In this document: piece after piece, positions 35,196 through 47,397 of the stretch
How the letters are laid out: each line of letters begins with the position of its first letter
How positions within the stretch are numbered: position 1 is the stretch's first letter
Source of the DNA: Candidatus Nitricoxidivorans perseverans
Lineage (GTDB): Bacteria; Pseudomonadota; Gammaproteobacteria; Burkholderiales; Rhodocyclaceae
Assembly: GCA_030246985.1 (NCBI GenBank)
Contig: CP107246.1
Coordinates: 1,428,282 to 1,492,281, forward strand
Reading direction: 5' to 3'
DNA length: 64,000 bases
Program-made: the position numbers and the translations under genes
Notes under the pieces: model-generated
Told to the model about the DNA's origin: nothing
Database searches by the model: none
The model's input: only the letters and a program-made list of their open reading frames with translations

Positions 35196-37367
35196 TCACG
35201 CGGCCGTGAGCTTCGCCACCGACAGCGCCAGCCACTTCATGCCGGCGTGCCGGAAGTTCACCTGGACGCGGGCGTCGGTTCCCGAGCCTTCGGCGTTGAC
35301 GATGACGCCGGCGCCGAACTTGGCGTGATGCACATTCCGGCCGATGCGGAATAATCCGGCGCCGTGCGCGGCGGGCGCGCGCGGCGGCGGTGCGTCGGCA
35401 AGAGTCAGCGGCTGCGGAACGGCGAATCCCGCCTTGCCGGCCCTTGGCGTCAGCCACTTCTTCAGCTCCGCCGGAATCTCGTCGATGAAGCGCGAAGGCA
35501 GGCCGTAGCGCGTCTGGCCGTGCAGCATGCGGGTCTGGGCGAAGGAGAGGTACAGCCGCTGTCGGGCGCGGGTGACGGCGACATACATGAGCCGGCGCTC
35601 CTCCTCCAGCCCCTTCGCTTCGTTGGCCGACTGCTCGTGCGGGAACAACCCCTCCTCCAGCCCGGTGACGAAGACCATGTTGAACTCCAGCCCCTTGGCG
35701 GAATGCACCGTCATGAGCTGGAGCGCGTCGTCGCCCTCGCCGGCCTGGTGCTCGCCGGCTTCGAGCGCGGCGTGGGTCAAAAACTCGGCGAGGCCGGCGG
35801 ACAGCTCGCCTTCCTCGCTTGCCCGGCCTTCCTCGGCGACGAAGTTGGCGGCGGCGTTGATGAGCTCGTCGAGGTTGGCGAGCCGGTCCTGGCCCTCCTT
35901 GTCGTTGCGGTAGTGGTCGCGCAGGCCGGAAAGCTCGACGACGTGGTCGACAAGCTCGGGCAGCGGAAGGCCGGCCGCTTCCTTCATTTTCACGATCAGC
36001 CCGGCAAAGGCGGCCAGCGACGTCCCGGCCTTGCCGGTCAATTCCGGAATGGCCGCGAACAGGCTGCCGCCGGCCGCCTTCGCGGCATCCTGCAACTGCT
36101 CGACGCTGCGGGCCCCTATCCCTCGCGCCGGGAAATTGACGACGCGCGCGAATGAGGTATCGTCGTCCGGATTGGCGATCAGGCGCAGGTAGGCGAGCGC
36201 GTGCTTGATCTCCTGGCGCTCGAAGAACCGCAGGCCGCCATAGACGCGGTAGGGGATGCCGGCGGAGAACAGCGCATGTTCGAGCACCCGCGACTGCGCG
36301 TTGCTGCGATAGAGCAGCGCGATCTCGGCGCGGGCATGGCCGTCGCGGACAAGCGCGCGCACCTCCTCGACGATCCAGCGCGCCTCCTCGCCGTCCGACC
36401 AGGCCTCGAACACGCGGATCGGCTCCCCGCTGCCGGCGTCCGTCCATAGGTTCTTGCCCAGGCGCTTCTCGTTGTTCTTGATGATGGCGTTGGCGGCGTC
36501 GAGGATGTTGCCGTGCGAGCGGTAGTTCTGCTCCAGGCGGATCACGCTGGCAACCTTAAACTCGCGCTCGAAGTCGCGCATGTTGCCGACCTCCGCGCCG
36601 CGGAAGGCGTAGATGCTCTGGTCGTCGTCGCCGACCGCGAACATTGCCGCGCCGTCTCCGACGAGCAGCTTGAGCCAGCGGTATTGCAGTACGTTCGTAT
36701 CCTGGAACTCGTCGACGAGGATGTGCCGGAAGCGTTCCTGGTAGTGGCGGCGCAGGGCCTCGTTGCGGGAGAGCAGCTCGAAGGCGCGCAGCAGCAGCTC
36801 GGCGAAGTCGACCACGCCCTCCTTCTGGCACTGCGCCTCGTAGGCCTCGTAAATCTCGACGCGCTTCCTCGTGTGCCCGTCCCAGGCCTCCATTGCCGCG
36901 GCCGCCGCGCGCTGGCCCTGCTCCTTGCGCGCGTTGATGAAGTGCTGGATCTCGCGCGGCGGGTATTGCTCGTCATCCACGTTCATCGACTTCAGCAGCC
37001 GCTTGATGGCCGAGAGCTGGTCGGCGGAATCGAGTATCTGGAAAAGCTGCGGCAGGCCGGCGTCGCGGTGATGCGCGCGCAGCAGGCGGTTGCACAGGCC
37101 GTGGAAGGTGCCGATCCACATGCCCCTGACATTGACGGGCAGCATGGCGGACAGCCGCGCGAGCATCTCCTTCGCCGCCTTGTTGGTGAAGGTGACGGCG
37201 AGGATGCCGTGAGGCGTGGCCTGCCCGGTCGACAGCAGCCAGGCGATGCGGGTGGTCAGCACGCGGGTCTTGCCGGAGCCGGCCCCGGCGAGGATCAGCG
37301 CATGCTGCGGCGGAAGGGTGACGGCGGCAAGCTGTTCGGGGTTGAGCCCGCGGAGAAGGTCGGACAT
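35196..37367 (-). CDS. uvrD: UvrD/Rep-type superfamily 1 DNA helicase
   Basis: A 3'-5' ATP-dependent helicase of 723 residues. Walker A is LAGAGSGKTRVLTTRIAWLL in the first 50 residues, motif II is LVDEFQDTN, then VGDDDQSIYAFRGAEVGN, LEQNYRSHGNILDAAN, MTVHSAKGLEF and MYVAVTRARQRLYLSFA. It acts in repair and in clearing proteins from DNA. The C-terminal end (HHAKFGAGVIVNAEG) is the RNA-polymerase-interacting Tudor-like fold known in UvrD/PcrA. It starts 10 nt after the DUF3299 gene, so read-through from the zinc-island operon is possible. Confidence 0.94.
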   Translation of the reverse strand: MSDLLRGLNPEQLAAVTLPPQHALILAGAGSGKTRVLTTRIAWLLSTGQATPHGILAVTFTNKAAKEMLARLSAMLPVNVRGMWIGTFHGLCNRLLRAHHRDAGLPQLFQILDSADQLSAIKRLLKSMNVDDEQYPPREIQHFINARKEQGQRAAAAAMEAWDGHTRKRVEIYEAYEAQCQKEGVVDFAELLLRAFELLSRNEALRRHYQERFRHILVDEFQDTNVLQYRWLKLLVGDGAAMFAVGDDDQSIYAFRGAEVGNMRDFEREFKVASVIRLEQNYRSHGNILDAANAIIKNNEKRLGKNLWTDAGSGEPIRVFEAWSDGEEARWIVEEVRALVRDGHARAEIALLYRSNAQSRVLEHALFSAGIPYRVYGGLRFFERQEIKHALAYLRLIANPDDDTSFARVVNFPARGIGARSVEQLQDAAKAAGGSLFAAIPELTGKAGTSLAAFAGLIVKMKEAAGLPLPELVDHVVELSGLRDHYRNDKEGQDRLANLDELINAAANFVAEEGRASEEGELSAGLAEFLTHAALEAGEHQAGEGDDALQLMTVHSAKGLEFNMVFVTGLEEGLFPHEQSANEAKGLEEERRLMYVAVTRARQRLYLSFAQTRMLHGQTRYGLPSRFIDEIPAELKKWLTPRAGKAGFAVPQPLTLADAPPPRAPAAHGAGLFRIGRNVHHAKFGAGVIVNAEGSGTDARVQVNFRHAGMKWLALSVAKLTAA

Positions 37368-37377
37368 GGTCGGGTAA

Positions 37378-37917
37378 TTATCGCTTCGGCCTGGGCGTTT
37401 CGTAGGGCGCCACCTTGTCGACCGTCAGCCGGTAGCCGGCCACGCCCCAGGTGGTTTCGCCCCGCTGCACGGCGAGCGTGCCGTAGGCCCAGATGGGCAC
37501 CATTATCGTCACGCCCGCGAGCGGCTTGGGCGATTTGGCGTGGATGATCTGGTTGGCCGGCGGCGGCGTGTGGATGCAGGCGCCGAAGTAGGGCACCAGC
37601 AGGAATTCGGTGACACCGCCCTTGCCATCCGGGCCCTTGCGTTCGAGCGGCAGGGCGAAGCCGGCGATGCGGATCTTCCTGCCGCTGAGCGACGGTTCCG
37701 CGGGCGCGTTGTCCCACAGGGTCTTGAGCCGGTCGAGCGCCTCCGTGGCGCGCGGGTCGGAATCCTGGAGCTTGCCCAGGTTGAGATCCTTGAACTCGCC
37801 GCGGGGGTCCCAGCCCTTGGGCACCAGCGTTTCCCATTTGATTTCGGGCCAGGGGTCGGCGGCATGCGAAGAGGCGGCAGCCAGCAGGGCCGCGAGCAGG
37901 GCGAGGATTCGCATCAT
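37378..37917 (-). CDS. DUF3299 periplasmic protein
   Basis: A 179-residue exported protein: signal peptide MMRILALLAALLAAASSHA, then EIKWETLVPKGWDP, RIAGFALPLE, FLLVPYFGACIHTPPPPANQ-like sequence (ACIHTPPPANQ) and a C-terminal WGVAGYRLTVD. These are DUF3299 features. The family is commonly linked to FtsX-type ABC permeases and zinc-regulated clusters. Here it directly follows the permease gene (its stop and this start abut), so it is probably a periplasmic partner of that transporter. Confidence 0.85.
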   Translation of the reverse strand: MMRILALLAALLAAASSHAADPWPEIKWETLVPKGWDPRGEFKDLNLGKLQDSDPRATEALDRLKTLWDNAPAEPSLSGRKIRIAGFALPLERKGPDGKGGVTEFLLVPYFGACIHTPPPANQIIHAKSPKPLAGVTIMVPIWAYGTLAVQRGETTWGVAGYRLTVDKVAPYETPRPKR

Positions 37918-39177
37918 TCAGTTCCGTGGAGTAAGACCGTCGGCCAGCGACATGCGCCAGGCGCGGACGCCGGGCACCAGGCTGGCGGCGAGGCCGGTGG
38001 CAAGGATGGCGGCCAGCAGCATCCATTCGTTGGGTGCGAACATGCGCCATTGCGGAATGATGCCGAAATGCGCCTGCAAAAGGGGGGCGAGGAAGAAAAT
38101 TCCCGCCGCGAGCAGCGCGCAGCCGGCGAGCACGCCGAGCGTCGTGATCAGCAATCCCTCCGCCGTCAGCATCAGGAAGATTTCGCCGGGGCCGGCGCCG
38201 AGCGCGCGCAGGATGGCCAGTTCGCGCCGGCGTTCGTTGAGGCTGGCGAGCATCGTCGCCGTCAGCCCGGCCAGCCCGACCGTCACGATGAGCGCAGACA
38301 GCGCCAGCAGCGTGCGCTCGACCATGGAGAGCGCCTGCCACAGCTCGTCCAGCGCGACGCCGGGCATGACGGCCAGGAGCGGCTCGCCACGGTAATCGTT
38401 GATGTGGCGCTGCACGCGGAAGACGTCGGCGCGGCTATTCAGGCCGATCAGCGCGGCGGTGATCTCCTTCGGCCGAAGCTCGAACTTGCGCACGTATTCG
38501 GCGGGAATGGACAGGCCGGGCAGCGGCGCGCCGCCGGCCCAGTCGAGGTGCAGCGCGGTGATGGCTTCGAGGCCGACATGCACCGTGCGGTCGACCGGCG
38601 TGCCGGTGGGCGCGAGCACGCCGGCGACGCGGAATGGCTTGTCGCCGTGCTCCGGCCCCAGGGCTTCCATGCCGTGCGAGAGCGTGACCCGGTCGCCGAC
38701 GCGATAGCCCAGTTCGGCGGCGACGGCGCTGCCGATCACGGCCTCGAAGATTTCGCCGAAAGCCTGGCCGGAGGAGAAGGCAAGCGCCTGTTCGTCGCCA
38801 TGGCGGAAGCGGACGAAATAATCCGGCGCGGTGCCCAGCACGGGAAAGCCGCGGTGCGAGTCGCCCAGCGACAGGGGCACGGCCCAGGCGACCGACGGAT
38901 GGCCGGCGATGGCCTCGAAGCTCTCCAGGCGGATGTTGTGGGTGGCGGCGCCGGAATGGAACACGGCGTGGAGCATCAACTGCACGCCGCCACCGCGCGC
39001 GCCGACCACCAGGTCGACGCCCGACACCGATTGCGAAAAGCTCTCGCGGGCGTCGTGGCGCACACGCTCGACGGCGAGCAGCAGCGCGGAAGAAATGGCG
39101 ATGGAGGCGAGCGTGATGCCGAGCGTAAGGCGGCGCGCCCAGGCGCTTTTGAGCGCGAGCGTCAGCACGGCCTTCAT
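37918..39177 (-). CDS. FtsX/MacB-type ABC transporter permease
   Basis: A 419-residue permease with an N-terminal membrane helix (LGITLASIAISSALLLAVER), a large periplasmic domain (residues about 45-270) and three C-terminal helices (LLALSALIVTVGLAGLTATML, LLITTLGVLAGCALLAAGIF, LLAAILATGLAASLVPG). NERRRELAILRALGAGPGEI is the typical FtsX-domain coupling segment. It overlaps the ATPase gene by 4 nt and is followed at once by the DUF3299 gene. Such permeases usually move or release substrates mechanically rather than import small solutes, so its role in zinc handling is inferred from context. Confidence 0.9.
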   Translation of the reverse strand: MKAVLTLALKSAWARRLTLGITLASIAISSALLLAVERVRHDARESFSQSVSGVDLVVGARGGGVQLMLHAVFHSGAATHNIRLESFEAIAGHPSVAWAVPLSLGDSHRGFPVLGTAPDYFVRFRHGDEQALAFSSGQAFGEIFEAVIGSAVAAELGYRVGDRVTLSHGMEALGPEHGDKPFRVAGVLAPTGTPVDRTVHVGLEAITALHLDWAGGAPLPGLSIPAEYVRKFELRPKEITAALIGLNSRADVFRVQRHINDYRGEPLLAVMPGVALDELWQALSMVERTLLALSALIVTVGLAGLTATMLASLNERRRELAILRALGAGPGEIFLMLTAEGLLITTLGVLAGCALLAAGIFFLAPLLQAHFGIIPQWRMFAPNEWMLLAAILATGLAASLVPGVRAWRMSLADGLTPRN

Positions 39178-39881
39178 GCGGCGGGCTCCACGGCGGCACG
39201 ATTGATGTCGGACAGCGCGACGGTCCGGTCGAAATGTGCGGCGAGGCGCGCGTCGTGGCTGACGAACAGCAGCGCGGCACCAGCGGCTGCCGCTTCTTTC
39301 AGCAGCAGGTCGATGAAGATCTGCTGGCGCGGCGCATCGAGCGCCGAGGTGGGCTCATCGGCGATCAGGATTTCCGGTCGGCCGATCAGGGCGCGGGCCG
39401 CCGCGACGCGCTGCTGCTGGCCGACTGAGAGTTCCGCCGCCGGCCTGCGCCAGAGAGCGGGAGCGAGGTCGAGGTGGGCCAGCAGCCGCCCCGCCTCGTC
39501 GCGCGGGCTGCGCTCCTGCGCGGCGCGCTCGCGGCGGCGCGCCGAAAAGGTGCAGGGCAGCAGCACGTTGTCGATGGCCGCCAGCCAGGGCAGGAGGTTG
39601 AACTGCTGGAACAGGAACCCGATGCTGTCGGCGCGCAAGCGGTCGCGCGCGCGACCGGAAAGGCGGGTCAACTCATGGCCGAGCACCTCGACGCAGCCGC
39701 GCTCAGGCAGGGCGACGCCGCCCAGCAGGCCGAGCAGCGTGCTCTTGCCGCCGCCGCTCGGTCCGTGCAGGAATACATGCTCGCCGGCATCGACGCGCAG
39801 CGCCGGAATGTCGAGGCAGGGCCGGGGTTGCCGAGGCCAGCGGAATGCGACGTCGCGGAGGAGAATTGCCGGCCCGGCCAT
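39174..39881 (-). CDS. ABC transporter ATP-binding protein (MacB/LolD type)
   Basis: A 235-residue ATPase with Walker A HGPSGGGKSTLLGLLGG (about residue 40), Q-loop FLFQQFNLLPWL, signature LSVGQQQRVAAARALIG, Walker B ILIADEPTSALD and switch His in LLFVSHDARLA. It overlaps the permease gene by 4 nt and is their energising partner. It is the only ABC ATPase in the island, and its family suits the FtsX-type permease rather than the ZnuB-type permease at 44298. Confidence 0.93.
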   Translation of the reverse strand: MAGPAILLRDVAFRWPRQPRPCLDIPALRVDAGEHVFLHGPSGGGKSTLLGLLGGVALPERGCVEVLGHELTRLSGRARDRLRADSIGFLFQQFNLLPWLAAIDNVLLPCTFSARRRERAAQERSPRDEAGRLLAHLDLAPALWRRPAAELSVGQQQRVAAARALIGRPEILIADEPTSALDAPRQQIFIDLLLKEAAAAGAALLFVSHDARLAAHFDRTVALSDINRAAVEPAA

Positions 39882-39890
39882 CGGGACGAA

Positions 39891-41126
39891 TCACCAGCCC
39901 AGCACGGGGTTCTTCGGCGCAAGCCGGCCAGCGCCCTGACCGGCCGGGCCGGCGCGCCGGACTTCGAGCCGGTATAGACGCCTGAAGTGCCTGAAGATCG
40001 TGGTCTCGATGCCCTTGAGCGCGGCGGGATTGGCGCAGCGGAATTCATAGCGGGCGTCGATGTCGGCATGTTCCCCGCCCCCGAATTTCGGCATGTCGAC
40101 CCTGGCGGATTTCACCGCGCAGTTCGCGGCGGGCGTCGGCACGAAAAGCGCCGCCGCGTCATCGAGGACTTTTTCGGCGGCCCCGAGCGCGGCTTTTTCG
40201 CGGTCGTTCTTCGGCGCCCGCTCGAAGCCGACGATGGCGTCGAGGGGCAGTTCCAGGGTGATGCCGACCTGCCCCTTGTCGATGGCGACATCGAGGCGGC
40301 CGGCGCCATGCACATGGGCCTCGCCGGCATGGGCGTGCGCGCTGCCGAAGACCACCACGGCGATGCCGGCGGCGAGCAGCAGGCCGTGCCAGCCGATGTC
40401 GGCGGTCTCGCGCTTCAGGCGGGGCATCAGGTCGGCGACGGCGATGTAGAGGAAGCTGGCGGCGGCGAGGGTGATGATGGCGGGCACCCAGTCCAGTGCG
40501 CGCTCCAGCGCCAGATAGCCGATGACGCCGCCGGCCAGCGCGGCGAGGCTGGACACGCCGTTCCAGAACAGCGCACGCCCGCGCTTCCAGCCCGCCGCGA
40601 GGAGGATGGCGAAATCCCCGGCCTCCTGCGGCACCTCGTGGGCGATGATGGCGAACGTCGTCGCCCAGCCGAGTGCGGGGTCGGCGAGAAAGGCGGCGGC
40701 GATCAGCAGCCCGTCGGTGAAATTGTGGAAGCCGTCGCCGATCAGGATCAGCAGGGATGCGCCATGCGCGCCTTCCAGGTGGTGGTGGCTGTGGGTATGG
40801 TCGTCGCACTGCGGGTCGCATTGCGCGTCGAGGTCGCCGGCGCCGCTGTGCGCGTGACGCCAGAGCGCGAACTTTTCCAGCGCGAAGAAACCGAGGATGC
40901 CGGCCAGCAGCAGCGGAAAGAGTTCGTGCGGCGTCAGGCCAGACTCCAGCGCCTCCGGTAGCAGGTGCAGCGTCGCGGTCGCCAGCAGGAGCCCGGTTGA
41001 AAAGCTGACGGTCAGCGCCAGCCACTTGCGCGGCAGGCCGAACATCACCAGCGCGGCGGCGACGACGGAGAGCGCGCCGCCGAGCAGGCAGGCCAGGGCG
41101 ATTTGCAGGAGGATCGAATGGGTCAT
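39891..41126 (-). CDS. ZIP zinc transporter fused to a DUF2796 (ZrgA-like) domain
   Basis: A single 411-residue frame. Residues 1 to about 261 are a ZIP-family transporter with membrane helices, a His/Cys-rich loop (residues 91-122, with HSHHH), HNFTDG at 134-139 and HEVPQE at 163-168. The last helix runs directly into HAHAGEAHVHGAGRLDV (from residue 264). That starts a DUF2796 domain (GITLELPLDAIVGFERAPKN, FRRLYRLEV), normally a separate periplasmic zinc-binding protein (ZrgA). ZIP C-termini face out of the cytoplasm, so the fused domain would sit in the periplasm next to the channel. It is the first gene leftward of the central palindrome. Confidence 0.9.
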   Translation of the reverse strand: MTHSILLQIALACLLGGALSVVAAALVMFGLPRKWLALTVSFSTGLLLATATLHLLPEALESGLTPHELFPLLLAGILGFFALEKFALWRHAHSGAGDLDAQCDPQCDDHTHSHHHLEGAHGASLLILIGDGFHNFTDGLLIAAAFLADPALGWATTFAIIAHEVPQEAGDFAILLAAGWKRGRALFWNGVSSLAALAGGVIGYLALERALDWVPAIITLAAASFLYIAVADLMPRLKRETADIGWHGLLLAAGIAVVVFGSAHAHAGEAHVHGAGRLDVAIDKGQVGITLELPLDAIVGFERAPKNDREKAALGAAEKVLDDAAALFVPTPAANCAVKSARVDMPKFGGGEHADIDARYEFRCANPAALKGIETTIFRHFRRLYRLEVRRAGPAGQGAGRLAPKNPVLGW

Positions 41127-41171
41127 GGGTGGCGGAGCAGGAAGTGCGCCATTGAATCACAGCAGTCCAGT

Positions 41172-41192
41172 AAATGCAACGATGTTGCATTT
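41172..41192. promoter_or_regulatory. Perfect palindrome, probable Zur operator between divergent zinc operons
   Basis: AAATGCAAC-N3-GTTGCATTT: two perfect 9-bp arms around a 3-bp centre. It lies 28 bp before the regulator start (41220) and 46 bp before the ZIP fusion start (41126). Position, symmetry and the adjacent Fur-family gene make it a likely shared Zur-type operator that silences both operons when zinc is plentiful. Binding is inferred. Confidence 0.8.
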
Positions 41193-41219
41193 GACGCGGC
41201 ACTATGCTCTCATTCGGGC

Positions 41220-41666
41220 ATGGCCAGCGTTTCTTCTTCTCCGGATTCATCCGATCTGATCCGCGCCGCCGGGGTGAAGGTGACGCGTGCGCGCGTGCGC
41301 GTCCTGGATGCGCTGCGCGCCGCCCCCCGTCCGCTGCGCCATGGTGAACTCGATGCGCGGCTCGGCGACGACGGCGGTCCGGCGGTCGACCGCGTGACGC
41401 TCTACCGCGTCCTCGATTCGCTGGTCGCCTGCGGCCTCGCGCTGAAGGCCGCCGATACGCATGGCGTTTTCCGTTTCTCCGTTGCGGACGCACAGGACCG
41501 GCACGGCGGGCACGTGCATTTTCGCTGCACCGGCTGCGGGGGCGTGTTCTGCCTCAGGGCGCCACCACCACCACCACCGAAACTGCCGCGTGGCTTCCGC
41601 CTGGGCGAGGCGGAGTTCGACGTGCGCGGTACCTGCGCCAACTGCGCGCGCGAAGAGGCGGCGTGA
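41220..41666 (+). CDS. Fur-family regulator, probably zinc-responsive (Zur-like)
   Basis: A 148-residue Fur-type repressor from ATG 41220. The winged helix includes RARVRVLDALRAAPRPLRHG and DRVTLYRVLDSLVACGLALK. The metal-binding half has DRHGGHVHFRCTGCGGVFCL and a second CX2C pair in CANC, i.e. the two structural zinc pairs of Zur. A run of six prolines between the pairs is unusual. It heads the rightward zinc operon and faces the palindrome at 41172-41192. Zur rather than Fur is inferred from the zinc transport genes on both sides. Confidence 0.88.
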   Translation: MASVSSSPDSSDLIRAAGVKVTRARVRVLDALRAAPRPLRHGELDARLGDDGGPAVDRVTLYRVLDSLVACGLALKAADTHGVFRFSVADAQDRHGGHVHFRCTGCGGVFCLRAPPPPPPKLPRGFRLGEAEFDVRGTCANCAREEAA

Positions 41667-41950
41667 TGCGGATCGTCCGCGCCGTCCTCCTGTCGTCTGC
41701 GCTGCTGTGCGCCCAGCTTTTCCTCGCCGCGCACGGCATCGGCCATGCGTTCCACCACGATGACGCCGGCCAGGACGAGGCCTGCATCGAATGCCTCATG
41801 CTGTCTGGCATGCAGGGTGCGACGGCAACGGCATCCGCTGTCGCTGTTTTTACGGGTGTGCCGCCCGCACGGGTCGCCGTTCCGCCGGTGCCGACTATTG
41901 AGCGCCACCTGGCGTTTTACGGGCGCGCACCGCCTTTGCTTCAGGGCTGA
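41666..41950 (+). CDS. Small exported Cys/His protein, DUF2946-like
   Basis: A 94-residue protein whose start overlaps the regulator stop (TGATG). It has a hydrophobic N-terminus (AVLLSSALLCAQLFLAAHG) and the potential metal ligands HAFHHDDAGQDEACIECLM-like stretch (HHDD, then CIEC). This resembles DUF2946-type proteins found in metal regulons. Its function is unknown; a periplasmic or membrane-bound zinc-related role is inferred from place in the operon. Confidence 0.65.
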   Translation: MRIVRAVLLSSALLCAQLFLAAHGIGHAFHHDDAGQDEACIECLMLSGMQGATATASAVAVFTGVPPARVAVPPVPTIERHLAFYGRAPPLLQG

Positions 41951-42014
41951 CATCGAATCTGCCCGCGCGGCCACCCGGTCGTGCGGCTTGTCATTTTCTG
42001 CCTTGGAGCTCCCA

Positions 42015-43397
42015 ATGAATTACCCATCACTTGCCGTGCTGGCCGCCTCCGGCGTACTGGCCTCGCTGCCGGCGTCCGCTTCGGACTCCGACCTGAAAAC
42101 CCTGCGCGAAGAAATTGCGCAAATGAGACAAGCCTACGAACAGCGTATTGCAGCGATGGAAAAACGCCTCGCCCAGGCGGAAGCTGCGCCCGCCGTGCCC
42201 GCGGCATCGGGAGCGGGCGAAGGCAAGGCCAGCGCATTCAACCCCGAAATCGGCCTCGTCCTGCAGGGCCGCGCGAAGAAGATGAAGGCGGTCGCCGAGC
42301 GCGCGGTTTCCGGCTACTGGCCCGCCGGTCATGCGCATGGCGACGAACGCGGTTTCTCGCTGGAGCATTCCGAACTGATTCTCTCGGCCAGCATCGACCC
42401 GGATTTTCGCGGCGCGGCACGGCTGGCCGTGGCTGGCGACGGTAGCGTGGAGGTCGAGGAGGCCAGCGTCTCCACCCTCGGGCTGGGCAACGGCCTGTCC
42501 GTGCGCGCCGGGCGCTTCGCCTCCGAGATCGGCTACCAGAACGCACAGCACGCGCACGAGTGGGACTTCGCCGACGCGAGCCTGATGCAGAAGGTGCTGT
42601 TCGGCGACGAGGGCTATCGGCAGGACGGCCTCCAGGTTAAATGGGTGGCGCCGACCGACCTGTTCCTCCAGTTCGGCGCGGAAATCGGCCGGGGCGCGAC
42701 TTTCCCCGGCAGCAACCGGAACCAGAACGGCGTCGGCGCAACCGCGCTTTTCGCGAAACTCGGCGGCGACGTCGGCGCCTCGCATGCCTGGCAGGCGGGC
42801 TTCTCTTTCCACCATGCCCGCTCTCGGAATCGCGAAACGCATTTCGAGGACACGAACGAAGTCGAGGCCAAGGGGCTGTTCACGGGCAGGAGCCGCACCG
42901 CCATCGCCGATTTCGTCTGGAAGTGGGCGCCGGACGGCAACGCGAAGGAACGCGGCATCAAGCTCCAGACCGAATTCTTCCGCCGGACGGAAAGCGGCAC
43001 GTTCGGCTGCGGCGGCCCGGTGACCAGCACCGACACCACCACCTGCACCGATGGTGTGGCGCTGGGCGATCTCCGCACCCGTCAGGGCGGCGGCTATGCC
43101 CAGGCCGTGTGGCAGTTCATGCCGCGCTGGCGTGCAGGCTACCGCCACGACTGGCTGAACAAGGGTGCCAAGTCCTACGCCGCCACGGCGGTGTTCGCCG
43201 TTCTCGATCCGGGCAACCAGTACTTCGCCGATTACAAGCCACGCCGCGACAGCGTGATGCTCGACTGGAGCAACTCCGAGTTCTCGCGCCTGCGGCTGCA
43301 ATACGCACGGGATCGCGCGATGCGGGGCGTGGCCGACAATCAGGTGACATTGCAATACATCATGAGCCTCGGCGCCCATGGCGCTCACCGGTTTTAG
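42015..43397 (+). CDS. Outer-membrane beta-barrel (porin-like), zinc-island member
   Basis: A 460-residue exported protein from ATG 42015: signal peptide SLAVLAASGVLASLPASAS, a coiled-coil segment (LREEIAQMRQAYEQRIAAME), and a barrel with many alternating-residue strands ending in the C-terminal Phe of GAHGAHRF. A GYWPAGHAHGDERG segment adds possible metal ligands. There is no TonB box or plug, so it is not a ZnuD-type receptor. Lying between the small Cys/His gene and znuA, it may let zinc or zinc complexes cross the outer membrane; this is inference. Confidence 0.78.
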   Translation: MNYPSLAVLAASGVLASLPASASDSDLKTLREEIAQMRQAYEQRIAAMEKRLAQAEAAPAVPAASGAGEGKASAFNPEIGLVLQGRAKKMKAVAERAVSGYWPAGHAHGDERGFSLEHSELILSASIDPDFRGAARLAVAGDGSVEVEEASVSTLGLGNGLSVRAGRFASEIGYQNAQHAHEWDFADASLMQKVLFGDEGYRQDGLQVKWVAPTDLFLQFGAEIGRGATFPGSNRNQNGVGATALFAKLGGDVGASHAWQAGFSFHHARSRNRETHFEDTNEVEAKGLFTGRSRTAIADFVWKWAPDGNAKERGIKLQTEFFRRTESGTFGCGGPVTSTDTTTCTDGVALGDLRTRQGGGYAQAVWQFMPRWRAGYRHDWLNKGAKSYAATAVFAVLDPGNQYFADYKPRRDSVMLDWSNSEFSRLRLQYARDRAMRGVADNQVTLQYIMSLGAHGAHRF

Positions 43398-43410
43398 GGG
43401 AGGGAAGGCG

Positions 43411-44297
43411 ATGCGCACATTTGCATTCATGGCCGTACTGCTGTTGTCGCTGCCAGCCCACGCGCTCGAAGTCTTTGCCACCGTGCCCGAATGGGCGGCG
43501 CTGGCATCGGCGATCGGTGGCGGCAAGGTCAATGTCTTTTCCGCCACCCACGCGCTCCAGGACCCGCACCATGTGGATGCTCGTCCCTCGCTGATCGCCC
43601 GCGCCCGGCGAGCCGATCTGGTGGCGGCCACGGGCGCGGAACTGGAGGTCGGCTGGCTGCCCGTCGTGCTGCGCGAATCGGGCAATCCGAGGATTCAGCC
43701 CGGCCAGCCGGGCCACTTCGAGGCGGCGGCCCATGTCCGCATGCTCGACGTGCCCACACGGCTTGACCGCGCCGAGGGCGACGTGCATGCCGCCGGCAAT
43801 CCGCATATCCAGACCGATCCGCGCAACTTCCTGAAGGTCGGCGAGGCGCTGGCGCGGCGGTTCGCCGAACTGGACCCGGCCAACGCGGCCGCCTACCGGT
43901 CGGGTTTCGATGACTTCGCGCGCGGGTGGCGCGAGGCCCTCGGCCGCTGGGAGAAGCAGGCGGCCCCGCTCAAGGGCCTGCCGGTCGTGGTGCAACACAA
44001 GTCCTGGCCCTACCTCCTCGACTGGCTGGGCATGAAGGAAGTGGCGGCGCTGGAACCCAAGCCGGGCGTCGAGCCCTCGGCGGCCCATCTTTCGCGCCTG
44101 GTTGAATCGACGAAGGGCGCCCGGATGGTGTTGCGCGCCGCCTGCGACAACCCGCGCCCCGCCGAATGGTTCTCGGCGAAGGCCGGTGGCGGCGTGCCCG
44201 TGGCCGTGCTGCCCTTCACCGTCGGCGGCAGCGAGGGGGCGAAAGACCTCTTCTCCCTGTTCGACGACACGATCCGGCGGTTGCTGGAGGCATCGCG

Positions 44298-44301
<4 letters not shown>
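43411..44301 (+). CDS. Periplasmic metal-binding protein (ZnuA-like)
   Basis: A 296-residue cluster A-I solute-binding protein for zinc or manganese uptake. It has a signal peptide (FMAVLLLSLPAHA), the first ligand region DPHHVDARPS, NPHIQTDP, and HKSWPYLLDWLG. The long His-rich loop of many ZnuA proteins is absent. GGGGAGGG precedes ATG 43411. It overlaps the permease gene by 4 nt (TTGA). The zinc assignment rests on the Zur-like regulator and the island context. Confidence 0.87.
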
Positions 44302-47388
<3,087 letters not shown>

Positions 47389-47397
47389 AAGAGACCC

